A stretch of DNA of 64,000 nucleotides from Cocos nucifera (lineage: Eukaryota > Streptophyta > Magnoliopsida > Arecales > Arecaceae), in the NCBI GenBank assembly GCA_006176705.1, contig QRFJ01004908.1:62001-126000 (forward strand), given 5' to 3'. The notes beneath the pieces were generated by a model. The model made no database searches. It saw nothing but the letters and a program-made list of their open reading frames with translations, and was not told where the DNA came from. Shown here piece by piece: positions 48,767-60,207 of this stretch. Positions within the stretch are counted from its first letter, which is position 1. Each line of letters starts with the position of its first letter. The translations under genes were made by a program, and so were the position numbers.

Positions 48767-49770
48767 TATCTTGTGTTTGTTTCACAAGTTACCTGTAGTG
48801 TCATCGTCCTCTTCTAGTATTGTCACCGACGATCCTCGTAGCTTTTGGTGCGACCTGCTCTCTATAGCCACAAGTATAATTTTTTTTTAATTTTATAGTA
48901 TTATTTATTAATCAAGTATATTTATAATAATTTATAAAATATTTATAATAAATATTATAAATAATTATTATAATTATCTGCATGCCGTAGTTTTTGGATC
49001 GAAACTTGGATATTCAGATCCAAATCCAATTTTAATTATTGGTACCAAATTTGAATTTGAATACCTGATGTGTCTGTACATGAAGTACCAGATCCGGACC
49101 CTAATGGATCCCAAAAGGTCCGGACCCGATTTTAGAATCCGAAACTAAGAAATGGAGAGACTGATAGATTGAGAGAGGGAAGGCCGATCGCTCGTCGGCC
49201 GCTGGCAAGGGAGATCGAGAGTGGGAGGGAGGGAGGGAGGGAGGGGGTCCGACCTTGCCGCCATCGAGAGAAGATCGAGAGAGGGAGAGAGGAAGGAAGG
49301 GATCCGACTCGTGCATCATTGGAGGGAGGGGTTCGGCCATCACTACAGAAAGATCAAGGGGAGAGTGGAAGATTGAAGAGTGAGGAGGGAGGGAGAGGGT
49401 CCAGCCTTACCGGCATCACTGGGAGGGATGGGGTCCGGCCTTACCGACAAGAGATATCGAGAAAGATTGAGAGAGTGAGGAAGGGAGGGATGGGGTCCGA
49501 CCTCGTCGGTGAGAGAGATTGAGAGAGGGAGAGAGGAAGATCGAGAGATGAAAAAGTTAGAAGAAAGGGGTTCGACCTCGCCGCCATCGACGGTGAGAGA
49601 GATCGAGAGAGGAAGAGAGGGAGTGATCAAGGGGATGGCACACAGCCGAGCCGACTCAGATACACAGCCGAGTCGGCTCAGGCCATGATCGAGCTGGCTA
49701 GGGGAGGATCCGAGTCGGATGTCTCAAGCACGAAGCCGGCTCGACTTCTGAACGAATAGAATTTGATATG

Positions 49771-50191
49771 TCTTTCTAAGGTTCCAACTTTAAGCTCTAA
49801 GATGCCACCATCATCTACTTTATTTTTCTTTCAGATTTTTGGATTAACACCAAGATTCGTGCAAGAGATCAGATCTATGACTGTTACTCATTCTTAATTA
49901 TTTATGACTATAATTTATGTTGTAGAATTTATTGCATAATATTTTTTGAATGTTTATATCTTATTGCTTTTGTTTATTGCAATGCATAACGATAGATTCA
50001 TAAATTGATTAGTGTACATATTAGAGACTATTTATTGATGCTATACTAATATTATTATTCGATATGTTATATTGATTAATATTCATTAATATTATAGATC
50101 ACGATGGAACCAAAATGTCATTTAGCTTTCACCCCTATCCCTTGATGGGTTACACACAGTTCAGCATCCGAGGAGCAGTCAAAGCATACTC
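49771..50191. other. AT-rich part of CACTA-B next to the copia-3 insertion
   Basis: 49771-50030 matches, inverted, 2520-2770 of copy A. The last 160 bp are not matched there and hold no recognisable gene. Confidence 0.55.
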
Positions 50192-50781
50192 CATCCTGAA
50201 AAAAAATTTGGATTTTTCAGACCATGTTCGTTCAGATCTGATCAGATCAAGAGATATATTTCAAAATTTTTTCTCTTTGATTCGAATCAGATCTGAAATA
50301 TTTTAGATCTGATTCTTATTATTCTAATAATTAAAATAAAATATAGATAAATTAAATTAAATTAAATTTACCTTGATGTAGGATAATTCTATTATCCATT
50401 GATGATCCTGTAAGCAGCGGAAGGTTCTGGATCTAGCCATGCAAGTGCCTGGCCTCTAGCGATATCCACTCGGTTAAGCTAGGATCTAGAGATCCTCTTC
50501 TTCTCTATCACATCTCCAAAAATTAGATCTGGATCTGATCTGGAGGATCTTCAAAACTCCTTTTGAAGATCAGCAGTCGTCCTTTGCAGCAGCGCAGCCT
50601 TCTAGCTTTCTGATCGCCTTTCTCTTGATCTAGATTGCACCAACCAAGAGATCCAAAACTACTTTTGGACATGGAGAGGAGAAGGGAGAAGATGGACTTT
50701 GGCATGGAGGAGGAGGAGAGAGGCAGCCTTGGGGCATGGAAATTTTTTTTTTCATGTATTTTTGAGTTGGGCGCAGGGTCT

Positions 50782-50791
50782 TATTTATAGA
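50782..50791 (-). promoter_or_regulatory. TATA box in copia-3 LTR
   Basis: CTATAAATAA on the minus strand, about 590 bp before the LTR end. The same word is kept in the other LTR near 58900-58911. Transcription would begin about 30 bp downstream, marking the U3/R border. Confidence 0.6.
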
Positions 50792-51105
50792 CTATGCGTG
50801 ATCCAACTCCTCTTCTTTCCCAACCAATCACAAATTCTTTGTGAAATCAGATCTAAATCTGATTGGTGGAATAGAGTCCCCTTGGATTCCTCCTTAGAGG
50901 TGCCTAAGACCAGTCAAAGTTGGTTCTTAGAGGAACTCTATTTGGAATCCAAAAAGGAGATGGAGTCCTGTCCAACAGGAACTCCTGGGCGCCTCCTGCT
51001 TGGGCGCACGCCACCCTTGGCGTGCGCCCTCCTTCCTTGCCAGGTTCTGGTAGGGGACAAGGCCCCCACCAGCTCTCCAATAGGTGCATGACATGTGGAC
51101 AGAAA

Positions 51106-51166
51106 GTCAAAGTGTCAATGGTCAACATTTGACCAGTCAAAGGTCAGACTTTTGACCAAAGTCAAA
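51106..51166. promoter_or_regulatory. Cluster of six W-box motifs in the LTR U3
   Basis: TTGAC(C/T) or its complement occurs at 51106-51111, 51121-51126, 51130-51135, 51136-51141, 51153-51158 and 51161-51166, with one further TTGACA. They lie 315-385 bp upstream of the LTR TATA box in the transcription direction. W-boxes bind WRKY factors, which mediate stress and defence responses (established); activity of this LTR is inference. Confidence 0.5.
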
Positions 51167-52496
51167 GGAACGAAGAAATGGCAGGTGACCAAAAATGGCA
51201 GGTAATGTCTTACAAAATAAGACAACCTTTTCTGACTTGGACAACCTCCAGTCAGACCATAGTGAAGGCCTCTGATTGAGCACAAACTCCTTTGGCTCAG
51301 TCAGGACAACTTATTTATGATAGTAAAAGAAGAACGTTAGGTTCAATCGAGTGCTAGCACGATTTTCCTTGAACCTAATTGAATCTCATTCAGATCAATT
51401 GAACTAGATCAGTTCAATTGATGATCACCAGATTCAAACCCTTGTTTGTGTGACCCAGTTAGGTTCAGTTCTGTATGGTAATGGGATATGTCATGATCTC
51501 TATCATCGACATCATCGAAACTCCTTTCGATGGATCAGAACTCTTCTGATTCGAACAGCTAGAATGATCGATCATCTAAATCATTCTAATTGCTCCCAAA
51601 ATCCACCAGTGACACCTAGCAGTATATGGTGGCAACCCATCAGAGCTGAATGCGAACCTCTTGGTGCAGCTACCTGTGTGATTAAGTTCTTCTATCTTGA
51701 GCCCCGATCAGATTAGGGTTAAGGTGAACTCGTCAAACCCTAGTCTCTGTCATATGATGTAAACATTCGATTCGAGTCCAATGTGAAAATCTAAATAGAA
51801 ACTCTTTCTATTATTTCACTCTGCCATGGCCATGGACTTCTGGACTTGATTCTCATGATCATCATAGGGCTGCTCCTCTACCACCGAGGTAGATAGATTC
51901 CATCTTGATGCAATCCAGTTCCTACAATGAACATGCTATAGCCAACATACACCTCAGGGTTCCGATATGGCTAGGAGATCCGAGTAATGGTGTAGTCAAA
52001 CTATAACACCCTCAAGGTGAACTGCCGATGCACCTCAGGTCAAAGAACCAGACACACTACTGCAGCATCGAGTCAGTCATTGACGAGAAGGTAGACTTCC
52101 TAATGACTACTCGAGGTGGTCACGCTCAGTGCCCTCGTTCTCTAACGAGTACCTGTACTCTCGCTCCGGTGTCTCCACACCGTAGACTCAAGACTCATCT
52201 ACTAAAGAGAAGCGATTGTACACCAACCTTTCCGGATCAATCACCATCCTCGTGATGATCCTATGGTCGGGAGCATTTTATGAGTTAATAATGATTATTC
52301 ATGTCTTAAATTTTCAACTCTTGAAAATATGAATTATCATTACCATTAACTCAAAGGATGTATCACAGACACTAAATACACATATGTGATAGAAAATAAC
52401 CCATTTTATTGATTATAGTCAAAATTATAATTTTGCCCCTAGAAGTGTATTACAAGTGTCAGCCAATTCTGGCTTCTAGGGCACATATATCTAACA

Positions 52497-52511
52497 ATCT
52501 CCCACTTGTCC
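52497..52511 (-). other. copia-3 polypurine tract
   Basis: GGACAAGTGGGAGAT directly precedes the 3' LTR start on the minus strand. This is the usual plus-strand primer site of plant copia elements (AAGTGGGAGAT type). Confidence 0.8.
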
Positions 52512-55500
52512 TAAAGCCAATTGGCTACAAGTCTAAGTCCCATCTTCTCAAGGTGGGCTTCGATCTTCTGCTGGCCCAACGGCTTTGTAAGTGGGTCTGC
52601 CACATTATCTGTGGAGTTGACTCTCTTGACCTCGACGTAACCCTTCTCGAGGTAATCGCGGATGAGGTGGTATCGCCGCTCAATGTGCTTGGATTTCTGG
52701 TGAGACCTCGGCTCCTTAGCAAGGGCTATGGCGCCATTGTTGTCGCAGTATAGAGGAATGGCATCTGATGGCATTACTCCAATTTCTGCAGCAAACTTCT
52801 TGTACCAGAATGCTTCCTTCGCAGCTTCTGATGCAGCGATATATTCTGCTTCCATGGTGGAATCTGCTATCACGTTTGCTTGGAACTCTTCCAGCTGACA
52901 GCACCACCATTGCACACAAACAGACTCCCAGATGTCGACTTTCGATCATCTATATCGGACATGAAATCCGAGTCTGTGTATCCCTGGACTTGGAGTTCTC
53001 CGTTACCAAAGACCAACATCATATCCTTAGTTCTTCTCAAGTACTTAAGGATACATTTCACAGAAGTCCAGTGTTCTTCACCTGGATTTGACTGATATCT
53101 GCTTGTGACACTCACAGCATGGGCTATATCAGGTCGTGTACATAGCATGGCATACATGAGGCTCCCTATTGCAGAAGCATAAGGGATCTTGCTCATGCGT
53201 TCTATTTCCTCAGGTGTGCTAGGGGCACATCTTCTTGGAAAGATGAATACCATGTCTGAAGGGTATTAATCCCCTCTTAGAGTTTTCCATACTAAACCTC
53301 TTTAGTACTTCCTCTATGTACATCTTCTGTGAAAGTCCTAGCATCCTATTCGGTCTATCCCTATAGACCTTAATTCCTAGAATAAAGGATGCTTCACCTA
53401 GGTCTTTCATGGAGAATTCCTTGGACAACCATAATTTGACTGTCATCATCATGGGAATATCATTCCCAATAAGGAGGATGTCATCCACGTACAATACGAG
53501 GAAGACAACAGCGCTCCCACTGACCTTTTTGAAGACACATGGTTCCTCTTCATTTTTGATGAAACCAAACATTTTGATCACATCATTGAAATGAGTGTTC
53601 CAGCTCCGAGATGCTTGCTTAAGTCCATATATGGACCTTTGCAGCTTGCAAACCTTGTGATCAGTATCACTGGATGTGAAACCTAGCGGCTGTTCCATAT
53701 AGATATCTTCCTCAAGATATCCATTTAAGAATGCCATTTTCACGTCCATTTGCCATATTTCATAATCGAAATAGGCTGCAATGGCAAGCAATGTGCGGAT
53801 GGATTTTAGCATAGCCACTGAGAAAAGGTATCCTGATAGTCAATGCCTTCGCATTGACTATAACCTTTTGCCACTAGTCTAGCCTTGAATGTCTCCACAT
53901 TTTCCATCTGCACCAATCTTTCTCTTGAAGATCCATTTACACCCAATAGGTACTATACCTTCTGGTGGATCTACCAAGGTCCAGACTTGGTTTGAGTGCA
54001 TCGAGTCAATTTCTGACTGCATTGCCTCTAGCCATTTCTCGGAGTCGATATCTGATATCGCCTCGTTGTAGGTTTTGGGATCATCACCATGAGCACCATT
54101 ACCTATGAGAAATATTTTCTCTACTTTCTCTGAAATAATACCTAAGTATCTTTCAGGAGGATGGAAAACTCTTTTCCGATCTACGAGGTGGAGGAGGTAG
54201 TGTTCTTATTGGCTCAACCTGATTTGGTTCCAATTGGTCCTTAGCTCATTGTACTTGTGAGACTTTCTCATCAAGCTTAATCTGCTTTCCAATGCCGCTA
54301 TCTTGAATAAACTATTTTTCAAGAAAGATGGCATGTCGACTCACAATCACATTGTGGTCTTCTGGAATGTAGAAATAGTATCCTAATGACTCTTTAGGAT
54401 ATCCTATGAATCGAGCTCTGAAGGACCTAAACTCTAACTTGTCCGCTTGTTGTCTTTTGACATGAGCTGGACAACCCCAAATTCTGAGATGACTCAGACT
54501 TGGTTTCTTACCGTGTCATATCTCATACGGTGTGGTAGGAACGATTTTAAAAAAAATTCTATTCAGTAGATAAATTAAAGTTAACAATGAGTATCTCCAA
54601 AGAAAATCAGGAAGGTCTGTGAAGCTCATCATGAATCGGACCATATCCAATAGAGTCTGATTTCTTAATTCTGAAACTCCGTTGAGTTGAGGTATTTCTG
54701 ATAGAGTCCATTGAGGGACTATGCCATTTTTTTTGAGATGGTCTAAAAATTTTTGACTAAGATATTCACCTCCTCGATCTGATCAAAGAATCTTAATGAA
54801 TTTTTTAGTTTATTTTTTTACTTCATGTCTGAATTTTTTGAACTTTTCAAAAGCTTCAGACTTGTGTCTCATAAGATACACATACCCATACCTAGACAGA
54901 TCATTGGTAAAGATAATGAAGTAGATAAAATTATCTCTAACCGGCACATCAAATGGGCCGCACACATCAGTATGTATTAGGGCAAGGAGATCTGTGGCCC
55001 TTTCCCCATGTCCTACAAAAGAAAGTTTAGTCATTTTGCCTTGAAGACAAGATTCACAAGTTGGATATGACTCGGAAGTCAACAGGACTCAATAGCCCAT
55101 TTTTCTCTAATTTGTTGATCCTATCTTCTGCTATATGACCTAATCTCAGGTGCCATAGATACCTATCATTTGGACTATCCCTAGGTCGTTTGGCATTCAC
55201 GTTTTGCTCGATAGTTAGAACAGATACATCAATATGTAGCTGATAAAGACCGTTAATAAGAAAACCATTTGCAATTTTATTTCTTTCATAAAGAATGTTA
55301 CAATGGTCCTTAAAGAAGGTAATCACATAGCCTTCTAGTGCTAAGCATGAAACAGAAATCAAATTCCTGCTAGCTGCAGGCACATAATAACAGTCTTTCA
55401 AAACTAAGTCTAAACCAGATGGTAATCGAAGAGGGTATATTTCCACCATCACTGCAGCAACTCTTGCTCCATTTTTGACGCATAGGATCATGTCTCCATC

Positions 55501-55780
55501 CCTCAGCCTCCTGCTATCCTCAAGATCCTGCATGAAAGTGCACAGATGAGCACTAGAACCAGAGTCAAGCATCCAACTGGATGCAGAAAAAATCGTAAGG
55601 TTAGACTCAATAATGAGCATACCTCCAGAAGGATCTTTCTTCTTATTTTTTAGGATGGTCGGGTAAGTAGGGCAGTTCCGCTTTCAGTAGCCATCGCTAT
55701 TACAATAAAAATATTTTTCTTTGACAGCGGCCTTCTTCTTCGGCTCTGCCTTCTTCTTCTTTGCTCCTTCCATCTTCTGC
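52512..55780 (-). pseudogene. copia-3 pol: protease, integrase, RT, RNase H; frameshifted
   Basis: The zinc knuckle end of gag (FYCNSDGY, then a stop where Trp is usual, near 55680) leads into protease with MLDSGSSAHLC (about 55575). GAG-pre-integrase WHLRLGHIAEDRI follows (about 55140), then integrase CESCLQGKM and IHTDVCGPF (about 55045-54970). The RT block 53818-53219 is intact: WQMDVKMAFLNGYLEE, SIYGLKQASRSWN, catalytic LYVDDILLIGND and KDLGEASFILGIK. RNase H blocks lie at 53253-52511 (YASAIGSLMYA, DSDFMSDIDDRKSTSG, ADPLTKPLGQQK). Frames shift at about 53820, 53255 and 52900, and the 54780-53820 region is poorly open. The polyprotein cannot be made in full, although the RT core keeps its active site. 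Confidence 0.88.
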
Positions 55781-56460
55781 TTTTTCGCAGATTTCTTTTT
55801 CTTTCCAGAAGACTTTCTTTTGGAAGAAATCTATTCCATAGCAAGAATCGAGCCTTTAGAATCTTTCATAAAGAGCTCAGCGGTGACCAGCATGTTCATT
55901 AATTCGATCAAAAAATTTTGAAGTTTATGCATGTGGTAATTCATGATGAATTGTTCCATATGCATCAGTCAAGGATTGCAGAATAATATTCATTCTACAG
56001 ATCCAAGTCTAACTTCACACCGAGCTTCTCAAGCTCTTCCAAGTCCTTGATCATTGTCAGACAGTGATCTTGGACTGACTGCCCATCACGCATCTTAGCC
56101 TTAAAAAGTCATTTCATGACTTGATATTTGGCTGCGCGACTCTGTTCACCAAACATCTCCTGCAGGTGAGCCAACATTTGGCGAGCAGTCCCGATATCTT
56201 CATGTTGGCGCTGGAGCTCATCAGACATCGAGCCCAACATGTAATATCTGGCCTTATTATCTTCGTCTATCCATTTTTTTAGAGACGCTCTCTATTCAAT
56301 GGATGGACGGGCTGGTAAGGTGGGAGGGTCCTGATTCCAATACATGGGTTAACTTCTCAGAACCAAAATGATTTTGTAGTTCCTGAGCCAATCTTTATAA
56401 TTGGATCCGATCAGTCTATGTGTGTCCAGGATACGTGCTAATGGGTTGGACGCAGATATT
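55640..56460 (-). pseudogene. copia-3 gag remnant
   Basis: The minus strand from about 56457 reads like copia gag (NPLARILDTHRL, NYKDWLRNYK, then WIDEDNKARYYMLGSMSDEL and QMLAHLQEMFGEQSRAAKY). The expected start ATG appears as ATA. There are frameshifts near 56340 and 56280 and in-frame stops near 56110 and 55990, so no complete nucleocapsid protein can form. Confidence 0.75.
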
Positions 56461-58319
56461 TTTCTATAGAGAGTCAAAGATTCTAGTTAGATACTGTAAT
56501 TATGACTTGACCAATTTATTTAAAAATTTTATTTTTAAATAAATTAGCTTCCCACTATTTTTTCGGATCCCTACACTCCCTCTGTAGAGATGCAAAAATC
56601 TCCACGATTAATGATTTCTAGTGGGTGGTGCGGTCTCACCAACTGACTCATCACCTCACCTAACAGTTATTGGTGATGGGTTAGCCAATGAGTGAACAAC
56701 TCTTGTTCAATGATTCTCTAATCATGGTGCACCCAAACTTGGTCTCTAATTCATGAATCTCACCGTATCCAAATATTGATCCACTCCTTAGTTAAGTCAG
56801 ACCCACCACCATTTGCATAGACTGGGTTCCTAATTGAGTCTCTCACCGTATCCGAATATTGAGCCCAACTCATCCTCCAGCCCATAGCATCCAATGCCTA
56901 ATAGACATGGTTGCATCTTTTCCGGTGCAACTGAGCCACTGTATCCAGTCGAGAACAATCAACCCCGGGAAAGGGCCCGCACATCTACAATGGTGGAAGA
57001 CCTCAGACTTAATCTTTTCTTAGGGAAGAATTGATTCAGGTCTCATTAAACTAGACTTGATCATAGTCATAACAATTATGACTAACCTAGTGGCATGGGT
57101 TAGCTCGGATTATTGACCACCTCAGATCAGAACTGTGTCAACAGATATGGCCAGGTAAGTGAGATCGGTGGAAGGAATATGCCATTAACTCGTACAAGAA
57201 TGCATTCAGGTCGAGTAGCTTCCAATTAAAAACCAGTCGGTCGTATGTGCCAAACTTACCTTAGACACCAAATTGTTGAGCCAGAACCAATTGGGTTAGC
57301 CTACAATCCAGACTCTAACCTCTGAGCCTAATTAGGTCTTGCTTGATCGTGACTCGATCTTGACCCAGACTTAATCCTATTAGGCTGGTCAATTTAAGCA
57401 TTGTTGATCCCATCTAACCAACTCTTGATTCGGTTTGATCAACCGCTTAGACCTAATTGAGCTACCCAAGCCCGAACCCAGTATTATGAATATGTCTTAG
57501 ATCTGAAAATTCTCAATTTTAGACTAATTAATATTTCCATAATCTTAATTTTTAATTAAGTAGGGTTCATAAACAAAATATGCACAATAAATTCTAGGGT
57601 TTCAGGATCTAGGGTTTTGCAGAAAGTAAGTTTTGGATTTCTGATTAAGGACGAATGCGCAGCACCCCTACACATCATAAGAACATCCCATCAGATGGGA
57701 GGAGAGGGCCTTTAAAACTTTCTTTTATTTTTATGATCGGACGGCCAAGAGGAACGCCTTAATCAGGAACATGTAATACTACAAAATAGTTTTAGATCTA
57801 TATCATATACTCATATACAAATTAGATCTAATCATGGCATATTTTGCATACATCTTATGTATCGAATCATGCATATTTTCAGATCTAAATTATCTCATAA
57901 TAATCTAAAAAATTATATTTAAATTGAGCTTATCAAAATAAACTCTAATCTAGACAACTATATAAAACTATTCTACAACTAGTCTAGACATGCATCAATC
58001 ATATCTCATATGATATTAAAATTAAATAATTTTTTATTTACTATTTTTTAAATATTATTATAATAATTATAATATTAAAAAATAATAAATAAATAGATCT
58101 AAAATATGATTTAATTAAATTAAATTATAAACATACAAGACTATTCTATAGAACTATTCTATTTTAGAATTAGTCATGCATATTTTCTAATCTTAGATCT
58201 AAATTATTTAATTTTAATTTTTCTAATTTCAGATCTGATCACATCTCATATGACATCTAAAATTATTTATTTTTTTAGTAAAATAAATTTAAAATTAGAT
58301 CTAAATACTTTAGAACCTT
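56461..58319 (-). other. copia-3 leader between primer-binding site and gag
   Basis: About 1.8 kb without coding blocks. AT-rich near the primer-binding site (57780-58300), more balanced closer to gag. It includes a splice-like CTAGGGTTTTGCAG word near 57608 on the plus strand, of no clear meaning. Confidence 0.55.
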
Positions 58320-58332
58320 GGCTTTGATACCA
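58320..58332 (-). other. copia-3 primer-binding site (tRNA-Met type)
   Basis: TGGTATCAAAGCC on the minus strand, two bases after the end of the 5' LTR. It matches the TGGTATCAGAGC site complementary to the 3' end of initiator tRNA-Met, with one change. Confidence 0.85.
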
Positions 58333-58334
58333 GT

Positions 58335-58997
58335 TGAAGAAAAATCTGAATTTCTTGGATTAGGTTCGTTCAGATCTGATCGGATCAAGAGATATATTTT
58401 AAAAAAAAAAATTTGATCTGAATTAGACCTAAAATATTTTAGATTTAATTTTTATTATTTTAATAATTAAAATAAAATATAGATAAATTTAATTTAATTT
58501 AATTTATCTTGATGTAGGATAATCCTATTATCCATTGATGATCCTGTAAGCAGCGGAAGATTCTGAATCTAGCCATGCAAGTGCCTAACCTCTAGCGGTA
58601 TCTACTCGGACTGGATCTAGAGATCCTCTTCTTCTCTATCACGTCTCCAAAAATCAGATCTGAATATAATTTGGAGGATCTTCAAAATACCTTTCAAAGA
58701 TCAGCAGTTGTCCTTTGCAGCAGTGCAGCCTTCTAGCTTTCTGTCACCTTTCTCTCGCCTAGATTGCACCAACTGAGATCCCAAACTACTTTGGACGTGG
58801 AAAGAAAAGGGAGAAGATGGACTTAGCATGGAGGAGGAGGAGAGAGGCAACCCTTGGGCATGGGAATTTTTTCATGTATTTTTGAGTTGGACGCAGGATC
58901 TTATTTATAGACTATGCATGATCCAACTCCTCTTCTTTCCAATCAATCATAACTCTTTATGAAATTAGATCTAAATCTGATTGGTGGGAATAGAGTC
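58335..58997 (-). repeat. copia-3 5' LTR, 663 bp before the assembly gap
   Basis: Matches 50197-50870 of the 3' LTR from the terminal TG on. The rest (about 1.6 kb expected) is in the gap or lost. Confidence 0.88.
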
Positions 58998-59997
58998 NNN
59001 NNNNNNNNNNNNNNNNNNNNNNNNNNNNNNNNNNNNNNNNNNNNNNNNNNNNNNNNNNNNNNNNNNNNNNNNNNNNNNNNNNNNNNNNNNNNNNNNNNNN
59101 NNNNNNNNNNNNNNNNNNNNNNNNNNNNNNNNNNNNNNNNNNNNNNNNNNNNNNNNNNNNNNNNNNNNNNNNNNNNNNNNNNNNNNNNNNNNNNNNNNNN
59201 NNNNNNNNNNNNNNNNNNNNNNNNNNNNNNNNNNNNNNNNNNNNNNNNNNNNNNNNNNNNNNNNNNNNNNNNNNNNNNNNNNNNNNNNNNNNNNNNNNNN
59301 NNNNNNNNNNNNNNNNNNNNNNNNNNNNNNNNNNNNNNNNNNNNNNNNNNNNNNNNNNNNNNNNNNNNNNNNNNNNNNNNNNNNNNNNNNNNNNNNNNNN
59401 NNNNNNNNNNNNNNNNNNNNNNNNNNNNNNNNNNNNNNNNNNNNNNNNNNNNNNNNNNNNNNNNNNNNNNNNNNNNNNNNNNNNNNNNNNNNNNNNNNNN
59501 NNNNNNNNNNNNNNNNNNNNNNNNNNNNNNNNNNNNNNNNNNNNNNNNNNNNNNNNNNNNNNNNNNNNNNNNNNNNNNNNNNNNNNNNNNNNNNNNNNNN
59601 NNNNNNNNNNNNNNNNNNNNNNNNNNNNNNNNNNNNNNNNNNNNNNNNNNNNNNNNNNNNNNNNNNNNNNNNNNNNNNNNNNNNNNNNNNNNNNNNNNNN
59701 NNNNNNNNNNNNNNNNNNNNNNNNNNNNNNNNNNNNNNNNNNNNNNNNNNNNNNNNNNNNNNNNNNNNNNNNNNNNNNNNNNNNNNNNNNNNNNNNNNNN
59801 NNNNNNNNNNNNNNNNNNNNNNNNNNNNNNNNNNNNNNNNNNNNNNNNNNNNNNNNNNNNNNNNNNNNNNNNNNNNNNNNNNNNNNNNNNNNNNNNNNNN
59901 NNNNNNNNNNNNNNNNNNNNNNNNNNNNNNNNNNNNNNNNNNNNNNNNNNNNNNNNNNNNNNNNNNNNNNNNNNNNNNNNNNNNNNNNNNNNNNNNN
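58998..59997. other. Assembly gap, 1000 N
   Basis: Exactly 1000 undetermined bases, a conventional placeholder, so the true distance is unknown. It separates the copia-3 5' LTR from the gypsy 3' end. Sequence order and orientation across it rest on scaffolding only. Confidence 0.98.
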
Positions 59998-60207
59998 TTT
60001 CTTCTAGTTTAACAGGGTATGTGCTTTACGAATGGTAAACATAAATCTACTATGTATAGTAGAAGTTGTAATTAATTCTTACCAAAATAGTTGAAAAAAA
60101 GTAGAGTATGCATCCTCATTCCATTTCAACTTTTCCAAACCTTATATATCCAGCTAAATTGGCTTATTCGATTTGTTGCAATTTAGATACCACAGATTGT
60201 TAGAGAA
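59998..60207. other. Unassigned sequence between gap and tandem array
   Basis: About 210 bp, AT-rich, with no match to the missing part of the copia-3 LTR or to CACTA-B that I can see. It may be the non-coding 3' region of the gypsy element. Confidence 0.3.

Larger units (their letters stand above)
46620..50196 (+). mobile_element. CACTA transposon copy B, 5' part, interrupted by copia-3
   Basis: Starts exactly CACTACTACAAAAA at 46620, preceded by TAC. Subterminal GCAGCGGTT-type repeats (46660-47030 and 48025-48130), the same palindrome of about 1 kb as copy A, a GC-rich low-complexity block (48180-49770) and an AT-rich stretch follow, in the opposite orientation to copy A. Copia-3 inserted at 50196/50197. 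The rest, including any transposase and the 3' end, would lie beyond the assembly gap and is not seen. Homology to copy A fades after about 50030; the ATG at 50104 opens a frame unlike the transposase start of copy A. Confidence 0.83.
50197..52496 (-). repeat. copia-3 3' LTR (2300 bp)
   Basis: On the minus strand begins TGTTAGATATATG at 52496 and ends ...TTCA at 50197. It carries a TATA box (50791-50782), a W-box cluster upstream of it, and AT-rich U5. The first 660 bp from the left match 58335-58997 with roughly 10 per cent differences plus small indels by eye. Confidence 0.9.
50197..58997 (-). mobile_element. Ty1/copia retrotransposon (copia-3), nearly full length, 5' LTR cut by gap
   Basis: The element reads right to left: 5' LTR (58335 into the gap), primer-binding site (58320-58332), leader, gag, pol, polypurine tract (52497-52511) and 3' LTR (50197-52496). 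Left flank CATCC (50192-50196) is the presumed 5-bp target duplication; the other copy is lost in or beyond the gap. Paired LTR parts differ at many positions, largely C/T and G/A changes, and coding frames are broken, so the insertion is old. It lies inside CACTA-B. Clade within Ty1/copia not determined. Confidence 0.9.

Noticed and set aside
58959..60038. A long open frame through the N run
   Set aside because: Undetermined bases cannot contain stops, so this open frame is an artefact of the assembly gap.
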